The position numbers and the translations under genes were made by a program. The notes below the pieces were generated by a model that did not search any database, was not told where the DNA came from, and saw only the letters and a list, made by a program, of their open reading frames with translations. From Selenomonas sp. (lineage in GTDB: Bacteria; Bacillota; Negativicutes; Selenomonadales; Selenomonadaceae), in assembly GCA_022482925.1 (NCBI GenBank), contig JAKVOG010000001.1, forward strand, positions 186,001 through 250,000: DNA of 64,000 nt, given 5' to 3'. Position 1 is the first letter of the stretch; each line of letters starts with the position of its first letter. Below, one piece after another: positions 26,287-34,766 of the stretch.

Positions 26287-26905
26287 GTCGTACTTCTTCC
26301 TCCGCCTGATCGAGCTGACCAGCTCTCACCAAATCGATAATATGTTTATTCATGACCTGCCGCCAGAACCGCTGATGTGCCCCGCTGCCACCAGACTGCG
26401 TCAGGACCTCCTCACGAATCTTCGACAAGCGTTCCAGGAACAGACCGAACGTCTCAGGATAGTCCTCTTCCAGCTGATGCCGCAGCTAAGCGCTGAAAAC
26501 GCCGGACTACGTCCCCCTGTAGACACCGTCAGCAGAAAATCATCATGCTGAACCTGGGACGGCACCTGAAAATCCGATACCTGCGGCTGCGTCGCCTGCA
26601 TTGACCAGCGCCCCCAGTTCCTCAGCCTCAGACATCGCCAGCATATTAGCCTGCTCATCATCGGCCGTGCAGAACACCAGCAAGGGATGGAGGGACACCA
26701 GCATACCAGGCCGGTACCCCACGGACTCCCAGTCGATGCGGCCGGCTATGACCAGGGCCTGCAGGCCAGCCGTCATCTCTGGTGCAATCACCGTCACGAG
26801 CGCCCCCGCCTCAAGCAGTGACCGGACCTTGCGTTCCGCTACATGCCCACCGCCAATAACGACGCAGCAACGACCACTGATGTTCAGATTCAGCGGATAA
26901 AGCAT
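26255..26905 (-). pseudogene. Precorrin-2 dehydrogenase / siroheme ferrochelatase-like, frame broken
   Basis: NAD-dependent oxidation of precorrin-2 to sirohydrochlorin. MLYPLNLNISGRCCVVIGGGHVAERK and ALVTVIAPEM form the Rossmann start; SDFQVPSQVQHDDFLLTVST and GGRSPAFSA are the SirC/Met8p dimer-domain block. The frame slips near 26572 (one extra base) and again near 26488. The corrected tail (LEEDYPETFGLFLERLSKI onward) runs to a TAA at 26255, so the gene overlaps the start of hemA by about 32 bases. ATG at 26905 follows GGAAGGTGG. First gene of the tetrapyrrole operon. Confidence 0.82.
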
Positions 26906-26994
26906 CGTTCCACCTTCCATTTCCTGAATGAATCTCAATTACGAATCTGATTCACGTTTCAAAATACTTCTTTAATTATACTCCATCAAGAAAC

Positions 26995-27034
26995 AAAAAA
27001 AAAGAAGGGACTCACGAAAGAATTCCTTCTTTTT
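26995..27034 (-). terminator. Terminator of the NarL-type regulator gene
   Basis: Minus strand AAGAAGGAA...CCCTTCTT stem followed by a run of T; lies 36 bases after the stop codon. Confidence 0.7.
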
Positions 27035-27070
27035 ATCCGCCCTGATTATGCGATGTTCAGGATCACAAAG

Positions 27071-27742
27071 TCAGTCCAGCGAAATGATCTTATTCTTAAG
27101 GACATAGACCAACGCCTGCGTACGATCGTTGACCTTCAGCTTGTGGAAGATGCTCGTCAGATGGTTCTTGACCGTCTTCTCTGAAAGCCCCAACGCCTTG
27201 CCGATATCCTGATTGGAAAAGCCCTTGGCAATGCACTCGAGCACATCCATCTCCCGGGCCGTCAGACGCTCGCCGCGGCTCTCGTCAAGCATCTCACGTG
27301 CCTTGCTCTCCACATCATCGGCGGCCGACAGATTGCCGAAAAGACGCTCCGCAAGCATCGGATAGACAAATGCGTTGCCTTCATTGACTACATGAATAGC
27401 TTTTACGAGCACCGATGGTTCTACGTCTTTCAATAAATAGCCCAGTGCACCATTCTTCAGGAGTTCCAGGACATAGTTATCACTGTCATGGATCGTCAGT
27501 GCAATAATTTTCGTCGGACTTTCCGCCTGCTTGAGCTGACGGGCCACTTCCAGTCCGCTAAGCCCCGGCATGTTGAGATCCAGCAGCAGCACATCTGGCT
27601 GCAGCATCAAGGTTCGGGCCAGCGTCTCCTGACCATCCTCTGCCTCTCCGATAACCTCCAGATCATCCTCGAAATTCAGCACACGCTTAATTCCCTGCCG
27701 TAGCAGTGCATGGTCATCTGCTATCAAGATTTTTATCGCCAT
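27071..27742 (-). CDS. NarL/FixJ (DegU-like) response regulator, orphan
   Basis: 223 residues. Receiver domain at 1-120: IKILIADDHALLRQGIKRVL, phospho-acceptor in VLLLDLNMPGLSG, and LLKDVEPSVLVKAI. LuxR-type helix-turn-helix at about 155-215: LTAREMDVLECIAKGFSNQD then IGKALGLSEKTVKNHLTSIF. The order and the linker resemble DegU. No sensor kinase is within the window beside it, so its signal is unknown. AAGGAG precedes the ATG. Confidence 0.92.
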   Translation of the reverse strand: MAIKILIADDHALLRQGIKRVLNFEDDLEVIGEAEDGQETLARTLMLQPDVLLLDLNMPGLSGLEVARQLKQAESPTKIIALTIHDSDNYVLELLKNGALGYLLKDVEPSVLVKAIHVVNEGNAFVYPMLAERLFGNLSAADDVESKAREMLDESRGERLTAREMDVLECIAKGFSNQDIGKALGLSEKTVKNHLTSIFHKLKVNDRTQALVYVLKNKIISLD

Positions 27743-27835
27743 AATGTAACTCCTTTACTATCTCACGGTCATTTATTATCCGTACCATCAGAATCATCTC
27801 AACTATACACAGCCAGGAAAATCACGGGATTCCCC

Positions 27836-28021
27836 TTGAACGGCTGCGTTTCAACTTACGGAAGAACACCTAAGACAGGCGGATCACCAGAACACTCCTG
27901 GATCCCCGCCTCGCTATTATCGATTTACTCCACGTGCTTGCTCTTCTTGGTATCATTCTTCTTATTCGACATAGAAAACGATTTTCCTGCTTTCTGATGG
28001 GATAATTTTATTACTTTTGCA
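27836..28021 (-). pseudogene. Deleted copy of the adjacent secretin gene
   Basis: Read on the minus strand, 27914-28021 closely matches the intact secretin at about 29015-29125 (AGKSFSMSNK-NDTKKS), then jumps directly to sequence matching the secretin C-terminus near 28190-28230 (PPVLGV followed by a VETQ/LKRS-like stretch). The middle, about 270 codons, is missing, and stops occur in frame. It lies just downstream of the intact gene, so it is a tandem-duplication remnant after internal deletion. Not expressed as a useful protein. The rest of 27743-28115 shows nothing else. Confidence 0.75.
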
Positions 28022-28115
28022 TAGATATTCGCTTATACACTGACAAATGAATAATAAGACCTTACAATTGTGGCAATTCCCCTGATATGTTCCCAGAAAC
28101 TATAGAAACGTACGC

Positions 28116-29492
28116 TCACTTACATTCTGTACTGCCGACATCATCCAGGATATGTGCCGTCAGAAAGATCATGATTTCTGATTCGGAATGACTGCGTTTC
28201 AGATTGCGGAAAAATACCCCTAAAACAGGCAGGTCGCCCAGGAACGGCACCTTGCTGAACGTTTTGGATTCTTCGCTGCCGATCAGGCCGCCAATAACCA
28301 TCGTCTCGCCGTCACGCAGGCGGACCGTAGTATCTGCGCTTCGCTTCTGGAATCGGTACGCCTTGATATCCTCTACAAACAGCGGCGAACTCACCTCGGT
28401 ATGCACCTCCGCCGTGATATGCCCATCCGCATTGACCCGCGGGGTATAGCGGAGGATGATTCCCGCCTGCCGGTAGGTAAGCGAGGTGGTGGTCGTCGAA
28501 TTCGTCACCGACTGGGTCGGTACAGGGACCTCACCACCAATATTGATCACTGCCTCATGCCCCTGTATGGTCGTGATATTCGGTCGGGCCAGAATTTTGG
28601 CTTTCCCTGAGTTCACGAGCGCATTGAGCTGCGCACTGAAATAAAACTCGAATGGCTGGCCTTCCGGCCCATGCCCGAACTGGATAATGCCCGGCACCTG
28701 TTCATTCCCCTGCCATTGGCGGCGTACCTCCTGTTCTACCCGTTCATTGCTCTCCCCTTCATTCCGATAGGTCTTGCGCTGCTGCGGATACTGCGGCAGT
28801 TTGGACCACTGCCATTCCACGCCCAGGTCTTTGGATGCCTGTTTGGATATCTCCACAACCTTCGCTTCCAGTGATACCTGCGGGGTCGGCACATCAAGCT
28901 GACGGGCCAGCAGTTCTACGTCCTGTGCCTCTGCTTCTGTACCATAGAAAAGAACAGATCCAGCTGACTCATTTACGATTGTGCGCCCCTCCGGATATCC
29001 TGTATCTCCTGCCCTGCCATTATCGATTTTCTCCAAGCGATTGCTCTTCTTGGTATCATTATTCTTATTCGACATAGAAAATGATTTTCCTGCCCCCTGT
29101 AGGGATAAATTTATTGCTTTTGCTAAATCGGTTGGGTTTGCATACTTAACTGTATAGACATGTACACGACTTAAGGCCTCTGATTTTGCCTGTGTCGTAA
29201 TGATATAGGTCTGCCCATCCCGGATCATGACCAGCCCCTGTGTGGCAGTCACCATCTGCATGATGTGCTCCGGTTCATCATAAAGGCTCACCGTGACCTG
29301 TCCTGTCACGGTGTCATCCAGCACCAGTTCCAGCCCACCCAGTCTGGCTGCCGATAGCAATACAGCCCGCACATCCCCCTCCACGACCTGCATACGTACC
29401 GGAGCCGCCTCAACCGAAAACGCTCCATACCAGCTGCCCAGCAAAAACAGCCCCATCACAATAAAACGGACCAAACGACAAAACCTGACCAT
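28116..29492 (-). CDS. Secretin (GspD/PilQ family) outer-membrane pore protein
   Basis: 458 residues. A signal peptide (about 30 residues, ending VEAAPVR) is followed by a short N-terminal region with a secretin/TonB-like subdomain (VEGDVRAVLLSAARLGGLEL). An N1-type fold follows (VHVYTVKYANPTDLAKAINL) with a polar linker rich in Asn/Lys, then the secretin core from about 215. The core shows VSLEAKVVEISKQASKDLGV, LARPNITTIQGHEAVINIGG, VPTQSVTNSTTTTSLTYRQA, and the C-terminal MVIGGLIGSEESKTFSKVPF and LGDLPVLGVFF. It would form a ring in the outer membrane for a type II/type IV pilus-like machine. It is shorter than most, with few N-domains. Upstream is a PilP/GspC-like partner. Confidence 0.92.
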   Translation of the reverse strand: MVRFCRLVRFIVMGLFLLGSWYGAFSVEAAPVRMQVVEGDVRAVLLSAARLGGLELVLDDTVTGQVTVSLYDEPEHIMQMVTATQGLVMIRDGQTYIITTQAKSEALSRVHVYTVKYANPTDLAKAINLSLQGAGKSFSMSNKNNDTKKSNRLEKIDNGRAGDTGYPEGRTIVNESAGSVLFYGTEAEAQDVELLARQLDVPTPQVSLEAKVVEISKQASKDLGVEWQWSKLPQYPQQRKTYRNEGESNERVEQEVRRQWQGNEQVPGIIQFGHGPEGQPFEFYFSAQLNALVNSGKAKILARPNITTIQGHEAVINIGGEVPVPTQSVTNSTTTTSLTYRQAGIILRYTPRVNADGHITAEVHTEVSSPLFVEDIKAYRFQKRSADTTVRLRDGETMVIGGLIGSEESKTFSKVPFLGDLPVLGVFFRNLKRSHSESEIMIFLTAHILDDVGSTECK

Positions 29493-29530
29493 AACACGAT
29501 CCCCTTCCCAATCTTATCTGTACTCCCTCA

Positions 29531-30106
29531 TCAAAGCTGCCTAAGCTGCAGGCTCTCTGTCTCTGTGCCATCATCAAGTACGACTGCCGTATCCGTGATT
29601 TCCCGGACCTGCCAGGAGCCTGCCCATTCCCCTACTCCTGCGGTAACGGTCTGGGATCCAATCCGGATCATGACCAGCTTCCCATGGTTTCCCTGGGCCA
29701 GCCCACAGAGCACCGGACGGCTGGATATGGCTGTCGTCGGCGTATAGGCACTATTTCCAGCCCCGCTGCCATCCATACGGTTTTCCGGTCCCGATACTGC
29801 CGGGCGTTCACCAGGCGCCGCGGGCAGTTTCACCGCCTGTTCTGCAGTGACCGGCAATACCGGCTCTGTCTCTGTCTCATGCATGATCGAAAACGGGTTG
29901 CGCAGATCCCGCTGCGCTTCTGCCTGCTCCAAGCCAGCAATCGGCTTGATGCCGGGATCTTTCCCACACACCTCTTCGGTCGCCACTGGTCGTTCCGTTG
30001 CCTGCAGCTGCGAATCCGTCAGGCAGCAGCAGCTGATTCCCGCTCCAGTCAGCAGAGCCAGCCCTCCACCCAGCAACAATTTTTTCCGCCGTTCATGTCC
30101 ATCCAT
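29531..30106 (-). CDS. Inner-membrane protein, probable PilP/GspC-like secretin partner
   Basis: 191 residues. An N-terminal membrane segment (LLLGGGLALLTGAGISCCCL, residues 10-29) is followed by a long, Pro/Glu-rich disordered stretch containing RNPFS, the motif that commonly precedes the HR/PilP domain. A small beta domain occupies the last 60 residues (LCGLAQGNHGKLVMIRIGSQ, then TVTAGVGEWAGSWQVREI). This layout is like PilP or GspC, which link the secretin to the inner-membrane platform. AAGGAGG precedes the ATG and the secretin follows 38 bases later. Sequence similarity was judged by eye only. Confidence 0.6.
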   Translation of the reverse strand: MDGHERRKKLLLGGGLALLTGAGISCCCLTDSQLQATERPVATEEVCGKDPGIKPIAGLEQAEAQRDLRNPFSIMHETETEPVLPVTAEQAVKLPAAPGERPAVSGPENRMDGSGAGNSAYTPTTAISSRPVLCGLAQGNHGKLVMIRIGSQTVTAGVGEWAGSWQVREITDTAVVLDDGTETESLQLRQL

Positions 30107-30202
30107 AACATTCGCCTCCTTTTATTATCCGTTCTCAGTAGACACTACCCTAATTATAACGAATGCTTTTCAGAATGTATAGTATTTTCTAATATCTGTT
30201 CA

Positions 30203-30237
30203 ATAAAAGAAGACCTTCCTAAAAAGGAAGGTCTTCT
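30203..30237 (-). terminator. Terminator of pgi
   Basis: AGAAGACCTTCC/GGAAGGTCTTCT, 12-bp perfect stem with a short AT loop, then TTTTATTG on the minus strand. Confidence 0.88.
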
Positions 30238-30256
30238 GAAAATCCCTGAACTATTC

Positions 30257-31717
30257 TTATTTCTGGTTCATAGCCTTGCGCTCAGCAAGTCTCGGTCCCA
30301 TGATACTCTTATATGACTCAACACCCGGCTGGTTGAAGGCATCAACATCTGCGAGCTCACCCTCATACGCGATGGACATTGCGAGCATATAGAGCAGTTC
30401 GCCGAGATGATACGGCGTAAGCTCCGGCAGCGTGAAGCATGCATTGAAGCGCTTGTTGGAAGCCAGTGCATCTGCATTGGACTGACGAGCTACTTCCAGT
30501 GCCTGTCCCATCGTCACACCCGAGATGTCAGCCAGCTTGGCTGCCTCCGGGAATACGTTCGGGATCTCGAGATCGTTCTGCCAGTTCTCCAGACGGATGA
30601 ACTGGACGATCTTGTTCAGCTTGCCTTCCTGATGCTGCTGCGTCTGGGAATGCATGTCCGTAGTACCAACGGCAACGCACGGCGTACGGCCATAGCATAC
30701 TTCCTTGCCTTCCTTGTTGTACTGCTTGCCCAGTGACTCTGCGAGCAGCTGAATGTACCACTCGGAAACGGACTTGAGGTAGTCACCATACGGCATCATG
30801 ACTTCGATATCACGGCCATGTTTCTCAGAAGCAGCAAATTTCAGGGCTGCATTGAGCATAGCCGGGTTCTGCCACATATCTTCATTCTGGCAGACCTGAT
30901 CCATATCGCGGGCACCCTTGAGGAAGGACTCGATATCAAAGCCAATGCAGGCTGCCAGCGTCAGACCGACTTCGCAGAAGATCGAGAAACGTCCACCTAC
31001 GCCGTCCGGGACAGCGTACTGCGGCCAGCCTTTTTCGATGGCCAGCTTCTTGAGCAGCGTCTGCTTCTCCATGTTCGGATCCGTGACCGCAACGACCTCA
31101 ACATCGATATCGGCAAATTTCTGCAGGGCTTCATAGATGACCATGAAGTTCGACATCGTATCGAGCGTGCCGCCCGACTTGGAGATGACCAGCAGCAGCA
31201 CCTTCAGGTTGCGCTTCTCGTGAGATTTCGTGACCTTAGCAGAGTTCTCCAGATAATGGATGAGATCGCCCGTCCGGCGCGGATCGATATTGTTGCCGCT
31301 GAAGAGGACTTTCGGGAAGCCATTACGCTCTTCTTTCGGCAGAGCGTTCCAGAACTCACCGCAATGTACATCAAACAGGACCTTATCGCCAAGATAAGAA
31401 CCACCAATACCGAGCGATACGACAACATCAACATTATCCTTGACATGATCCGTCAGTTCCTGCAGATGTTTCATGGAGCTCGGGCTGTTCAGATGGCCCT
31501 CTTCGATATACGGCAGCTCACTGAAAAGGACCTTCTCCGGCTCGCCATCTTTGGACAGATGGGCCTTAATGAAGCCTTTATCGCGCATAACCTTCATAGC
31601 CTCGTGGGCTTTCTTCAGGTCTTCTTCGTAAGATTTCAAATCAGCATCCGTAACTTTGCCTTCGCCATACAGATTGTCATAATCAAACGTAAAGCCGGAT
31701 TTCAATTTCAAACTCAT
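30257..31717 (-). CDS. pgi: Glucose-6-phosphate isomerase
   Basis: Interconverts glucose-6-P and fructose-6-P. About 486 residues with two SIS domains: VVSLGIGGSYLGDKVLFD, VISKSGGTLDTMSNF and GGRFSIFCEVGLTLAACIG. The catalytic Glu/His region is GTTDMHSQTQQHQEGKLNKI. The frame opens 20 codons earlier, but the ATG at 31717 (MSLKLKSGFTFDYDN) follows AAGGAG. A good promoter and an unusual inverted repeat lie upstream. Neighbouring gene is a phosphomannomutase, so both serve sugar-phosphate supply. Confidence 0.96.
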   Translation of the reverse strand: MSLKLKSGFTFDYDNLYGEGKVTDADLKSYEEDLKKAHEAMKVMRDKGFIKAHLSKDGEPEKVLFSELPYIEEGHLNSPSSMKHLQELTDHVKDNVDVVVSLGIGGSYLGDKVLFDVHCGEFWNALPKEERNGFPKVLFSGNNIDPRRTGDLIHYLENSAKVTKSHEKRNLKVLLLVISKSGGTLDTMSNFMVIYEALQKFADIDVEVVAVTDPNMEKQTLLKKLAIEKGWPQYAVPDGVGGRFSIFCEVGLTLAACIGFDIESFLKGARDMDQVCQNEDMWQNPAMLNAALKFAASEKHGRDIEVMMPYGDYLKSVSEWYIQLLAESLGKQYNKEGKEVCYGRTPCVAVGTTDMHSQTQQHQEGKLNKIVQFIRLENWQNDLEIPNVFPEAAKLADISGVTMGQALEVARQSNADALASNKRFNACFTLPELTPYHLGELLYMLAMSIAYEGELADVDAFNQPGVESYKSIMGPRLAERKAMNQK

Positions 31718-31760
31718 GCTGGTCAACACTCCTTTTCTCATCCTGTATCCATTCCCATAA

Positions 31761-31828
31761 AAAAAGGATGCAGTCATACAAAATTACATATACATTCATA
31801 CGTAATTATTATAACATGCATCCTTTTT
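31761..31828. repeat. 12-bp inverted repeat spanning the pgi promoter
   Basis: AAAAAGGATGCA (31761-31772) and TGCATCCTTTTT (31817-31828) are perfect complements 44 bp apart. One arm lies in the spacer between the -35 and -10 boxes of pgi, the other in the early transcribed leader. That placement suits a looping repressor or a weak attenuator. Confidence 0.6.
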
Positions 31829-31836
31829 ACTGTGAA
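31808..31836 (-). promoter_or_regulatory. Promoter of pgi
   Basis: Minus strand TTCACA (31831-31836), 17-nt spacer, TGT-TATAAT (-10 at 31808-31813, extended -10). Confidence 0.75.
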
Positions 31837-31932
31837 GAATCTTTTCAGCCTGGTTTTCGCTGGATTCGTTCTTATTTTTCTTTATTTGTTCGTTTTTGAC
31901 TGATTATAACCGGGTCTGACCGGCTTGTAGTC

Positions 31933-33288
31933 TCAACGACGAATTTCAGCCAGCAGTTCCTGCGTCTTCTCGTCACAGAGTTTCTGATCCTGACGTGTCT
32001 CAACATTGAGGCGGATTACCGGCTCCGTGTTGGATTTACGCAGATTAAAGCGCCAGTTGTCGAACTCGACGGACAGTCCATCGATCTTGGTGACCTTGCC
32101 ATCCGCACCATACTTGGCTTCGATGCGATCCAGGACTTCCTGAGCATCCTTTACCTTGCTGTTGATCTCGCCCGAGATCGGATAGCGGGCCATACGCTCT
32201 TTCATAAGCTCGGACAGGCTGCGGCCATCGGCCTGGGACAGAAGTTCCAGTACCAGCAGCCATGGAATCATGCCGCTGTCGCAGTAGGAGAAGTCACGGA
32301 AATAATGATGGGCGCTCATCTCGCCGCCATAGATGGCATTGACCTGGCGCATCTTGTCTTTGATGAAAGCATGACCGCTCTTACAGATGACCGGCTCGCC
32401 GCCATTTTCCTCAGCCAGTTCGATCGTGTTCCAGATGAGGCGTGGATCATAGATGACCTTAGCCCCCTTGTTCTTCTTCAGGAAGGCCTGAGCCAGGAAA
32501 CCGACCATGTAATAACCCTCGATGAAACCGCCGTTCTCATCGAACAGGAAGCAGCGATCGAAGTCACCATCCCAGGCCACGCCGATATCCGCTCCGCTTT
32601 CACGGACAACCTTAGCCGTAGCTTCACGGTTCTCCGGCAGAATCGGGTTCGGTACACCATTCGGGAAATTACCGTCCGGAATGTTGTTGACCTTGATGAG
32701 CTCAAACGGCAGATGTTTCTCCAGCTCGTTGATGATTGGGCCGGCTGCGCCGTTGCCGGTATTCGCTACGACCTTAAACGGCTTGAGCTGCTTGAGGTCT
32801 ACATAGGACAGGATATGCTGGACATAATCCTCCATGATGTCAATCTGCTCGATCTTGCCCGTCGCGCCGCCAGCCGGTTTGAAGTCGCCTTCCATTACCG
32901 CTTTTTCGAGCTCTTTGAGCCCCGTATCGCTGGAGATTGGACGCGACTCTTTGCGAACGAACTTCATGCCATTATATTCTTTCGGATTGTGGCTGGCCGT
33001 GATCATGATACCGCCATCCAGCTTCAGATGTGCCGTAGTGAAATAGATCATCTCTGTACCGCACTGTCCGATATCTACCACGTCGCAGCCAGCCTCGGTG
33101 AGGCCTTTCTCCAGTGCATCACGGATGGATGGACCGGACAGACGGATATCGTGGCCTACTGCCACCTTCTTTGCATCGAACAGCGATGGGAAGGTCCGGC
33201 CAATACGATAAGCCAGTTCTTCATTGACGTCTTCTGGATAGATGCCCCGGATATCATAAGCACCAAACCCTTTGTTGCTGATTTTCAT
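31933..33288 (-). CDS. Phosphomannomutase/phosphoglucomutase (AlgC/ManB family)
   Basis: 451-residue four-domain alpha-D-phosphohexomutase. The phosphoserine loop is GGIMITASHNPKEYNGMKF, the metal loop VAWDGDFDRCFLFDE, the sugar-recognition loop YGGEMSAHHYFRDF and the phosphate-binding loop RKSNTEPVIRLNVE. GEMSAHHYFRD is typical of dual mannose/glucose enzymes. Product feeds nucleotide-sugar and LPS precursor synthesis. Own promoter upstream. Confidence 0.93.
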   Translation of the reverse strand: MKISNKGFGAYDIRGIYPEDVNEELAYRIGRTFPSLFDAKKVAVGHDIRLSGPSIRDALEKGLTEAGCDVVDIGQCGTEMIYFTTAHLKLDGGIMITASHNPKEYNGMKFVRKESRPISSDTGLKELEKAVMEGDFKPAGGATGKIEQIDIMEDYVQHILSYVDLKQLKPFKVVANTGNGAAGPIINELEKHLPFELIKVNNIPDGNFPNGVPNPILPENREATAKVVRESGADIGVAWDGDFDRCFLFDENGGFIEGYYMVGFLAQAFLKKNKGAKVIYDPRLIWNTIELAEENGGEPVICKSGHAFIKDKMRQVNAIYGGEMSAHHYFRDFSYCDSGMIPWLLVLELLSQADGRSLSELMKERMARYPISGEINSKVKDAQEVLDRIEAKYGADGKVTKIDGLSVEFDNWRFNLRKSNTEPVIRLNVETRQDQKLCDEKTQELLAEIRR

Positions 33289-33337
33289 ACAAAAACACCT
33301 CTATCACATGTACTATCTACTGAGAGTTCCACTCAAT

Positions 33338-33367
33338 AGTATAAAGTATTCGTGATAAAGGTGTCAA
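33338..33367 (-). promoter_or_regulatory. Promoter of the phosphomannomutase gene
   Basis: Minus strand TTGACA (33362-33367), 18-nt spacer, TATACT (33338-33343); about 50 bp before the start codon. Confidence 0.8.
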
Positions 33368-33419
33368 TTTCCTGTAGGAATTCGTTGATTTCTCAAAAAT
33401 TTATTGCAAGACGCAAGAA

Positions 33420-34766
33420 TCACTCGGTCAGCGTGTGCATCCGTTTAAAGGTCCGCTTGGTCCACCAGAACGCAATGGCGAGCGGGATGCAGGACCCCGC
33501 CCAGGCCATCGGGTTGGCTACACAGGCCCCCAGGAACCCCCAGGCCGTGCAGAGGAAAATGGCCGCAGCAGAACGCATGAGCAGTTCCATGACCCCGGCA
33601 ATCGTCGGCACCACACTCTGGCCCAGCCCCTGCAGGGTATAGCGGAAAATAAAGAGCAGCGACAGGATCCAGTAGGTCGCACCGTTGACTACCAGATATT
33701 CATGCCCGTAGGCAATGACCTGCTCCTGCCCGTCGCCTACGAAGAGATGCATGATATTGGTACCGAACAGGATCAGCAGGATTCCGGCCAGAACGCTGAA
33801 AGCAACGGACATATAGGTACATTTCCGCACGCCGTCGGCAATTCGCTCATACTGCTGAGCCCCGTAATTCTGAGCCGTGTAGGCTGCCATCGCCAGTCCG
33901 AAGGACATCATCGGCATCATCGCTACCGAGTCCACTTTCTGGGCCGCTGCATAAGCAGCTACCGCCGTCGGTCCAAGATTATTCAGGGCAATCTGCAGGA
34001 TGATCGCACCAATGGCAATGATTGAAGACTGGAACCCCATTGGCAGGCCGATATTCAGATGCTGCTTAAGCACCGCCCAGCTGACATGCCAGTCCTCCCG
34101 ATGCGTATGCAGCATCGGAACCCGTTTGCGGATATAGATATAGCAGACCACATTGCCGATGAACTGGGACACGACCGTCGCAATAGCAGCGCCAGGAATC
34201 CCCCATTCCAATACCAGGATAGCCACTGGCTCCAGGATGATATTGATGCAGAGTGCCACTGCCAGAATCACCGTCGGCATGCGGCTGTCGCCCAGAGCGC
34301 GCAGAATATTCGTCTGCATCTGCAGGAATACGAACATCACGATACCGCCATAGACAATGCTGATGAACGCTACCGCACCGTCCAGTATTTCAGCCGGTGT
34401 CTGCATCCAGATCAGCAGCTGGCGGCACATGGCAACGCCAATGACCGTGAGCACGACCGATACCACGATTGACAGGATTGTACAGGCCGCCGCGCTCTGC
34501 CGGACACCATGCTCATCCCGGGCCCCATAGCGCTGCCCTGTATAGATCGTGATGCCCGTCGAGAAACCGATCACAAACCCCAGCATCAGGAACATCAGGC
34601 TGCCCGTACAGCCCACGGCAGCAAGTGCTTCCACCCCAAGGAAGCGTCCCACGATCAGTGTATCCACAAACGCATACAGCTGTTGGAAGATGTTGCCCGC
34701 AATAAGCGGCAGGGTAAACATCAGGATCAGCTTCGCCGGCTCCCCCTGTGTCAGATTCTTTGTCAT
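33420..34766 (-). CDS. MATE-family multidrug/Na+ efflux transporter
   Basis: 448 residues, 12 hydrophobic helices in two halves. LTQGEPAKLILMFTLPLIAG NIFQQLYAFVDTLIVGRFLG is the canonical MATE N-terminus, and PMGFQSSIIAIGAIILQIAL opens the second half. Belongs to the NorM/DinF-like branch common in Firmicutes. Substrate unknown. Start overlaps the end of the YdcF gene by four bases, so they are coupled. Confidence 0.92.
   Translation of the reverse strand: MTKNLTQGEPAKLILMFTLPLIAGNIFQQLYAFVDTLIVGRFLGVEALAAVGCTGSLMFLMLGFVIGFSTGITIYTGQRYGARDEHGVRQSAAACTILSIVVSVVLTVIGVAMCRQLLIWMQTPAEILDGAVAFISIVYGGIVMFVFLQMQTNILRALGDSRMPTVILAVALCINIILEPVAILVLEWGIPGAAIATVVSQFIGNVVCYIYIRKRVPMLHTHREDWHVSWAVLKQHLNIGLPMGFQSSIIAIGAIILQIALNNLGPTAVAAYAAAQKVDSVAMMPMMSFGLAMAAYTAQNYGAQQYERIADGVRKCTYMSVAFSVLAGILLILFGTNIMHLFVGDGQEQVIAYGHEYLVVNGATYWILSLLFIFRYTLQGLGQSVVPTIAGVMELLMRSAAAIFLCTAWGFLGACVANPMAWAGSCIPLAIAFWWTKRTFKRMHTLTE

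Noticed and set aside
30818-31903. 361-codon plus-strand frame opposite pgi
   Set aside because: Shadow of pgi; it lacks a ribosome site and runs through the pgi promoter.
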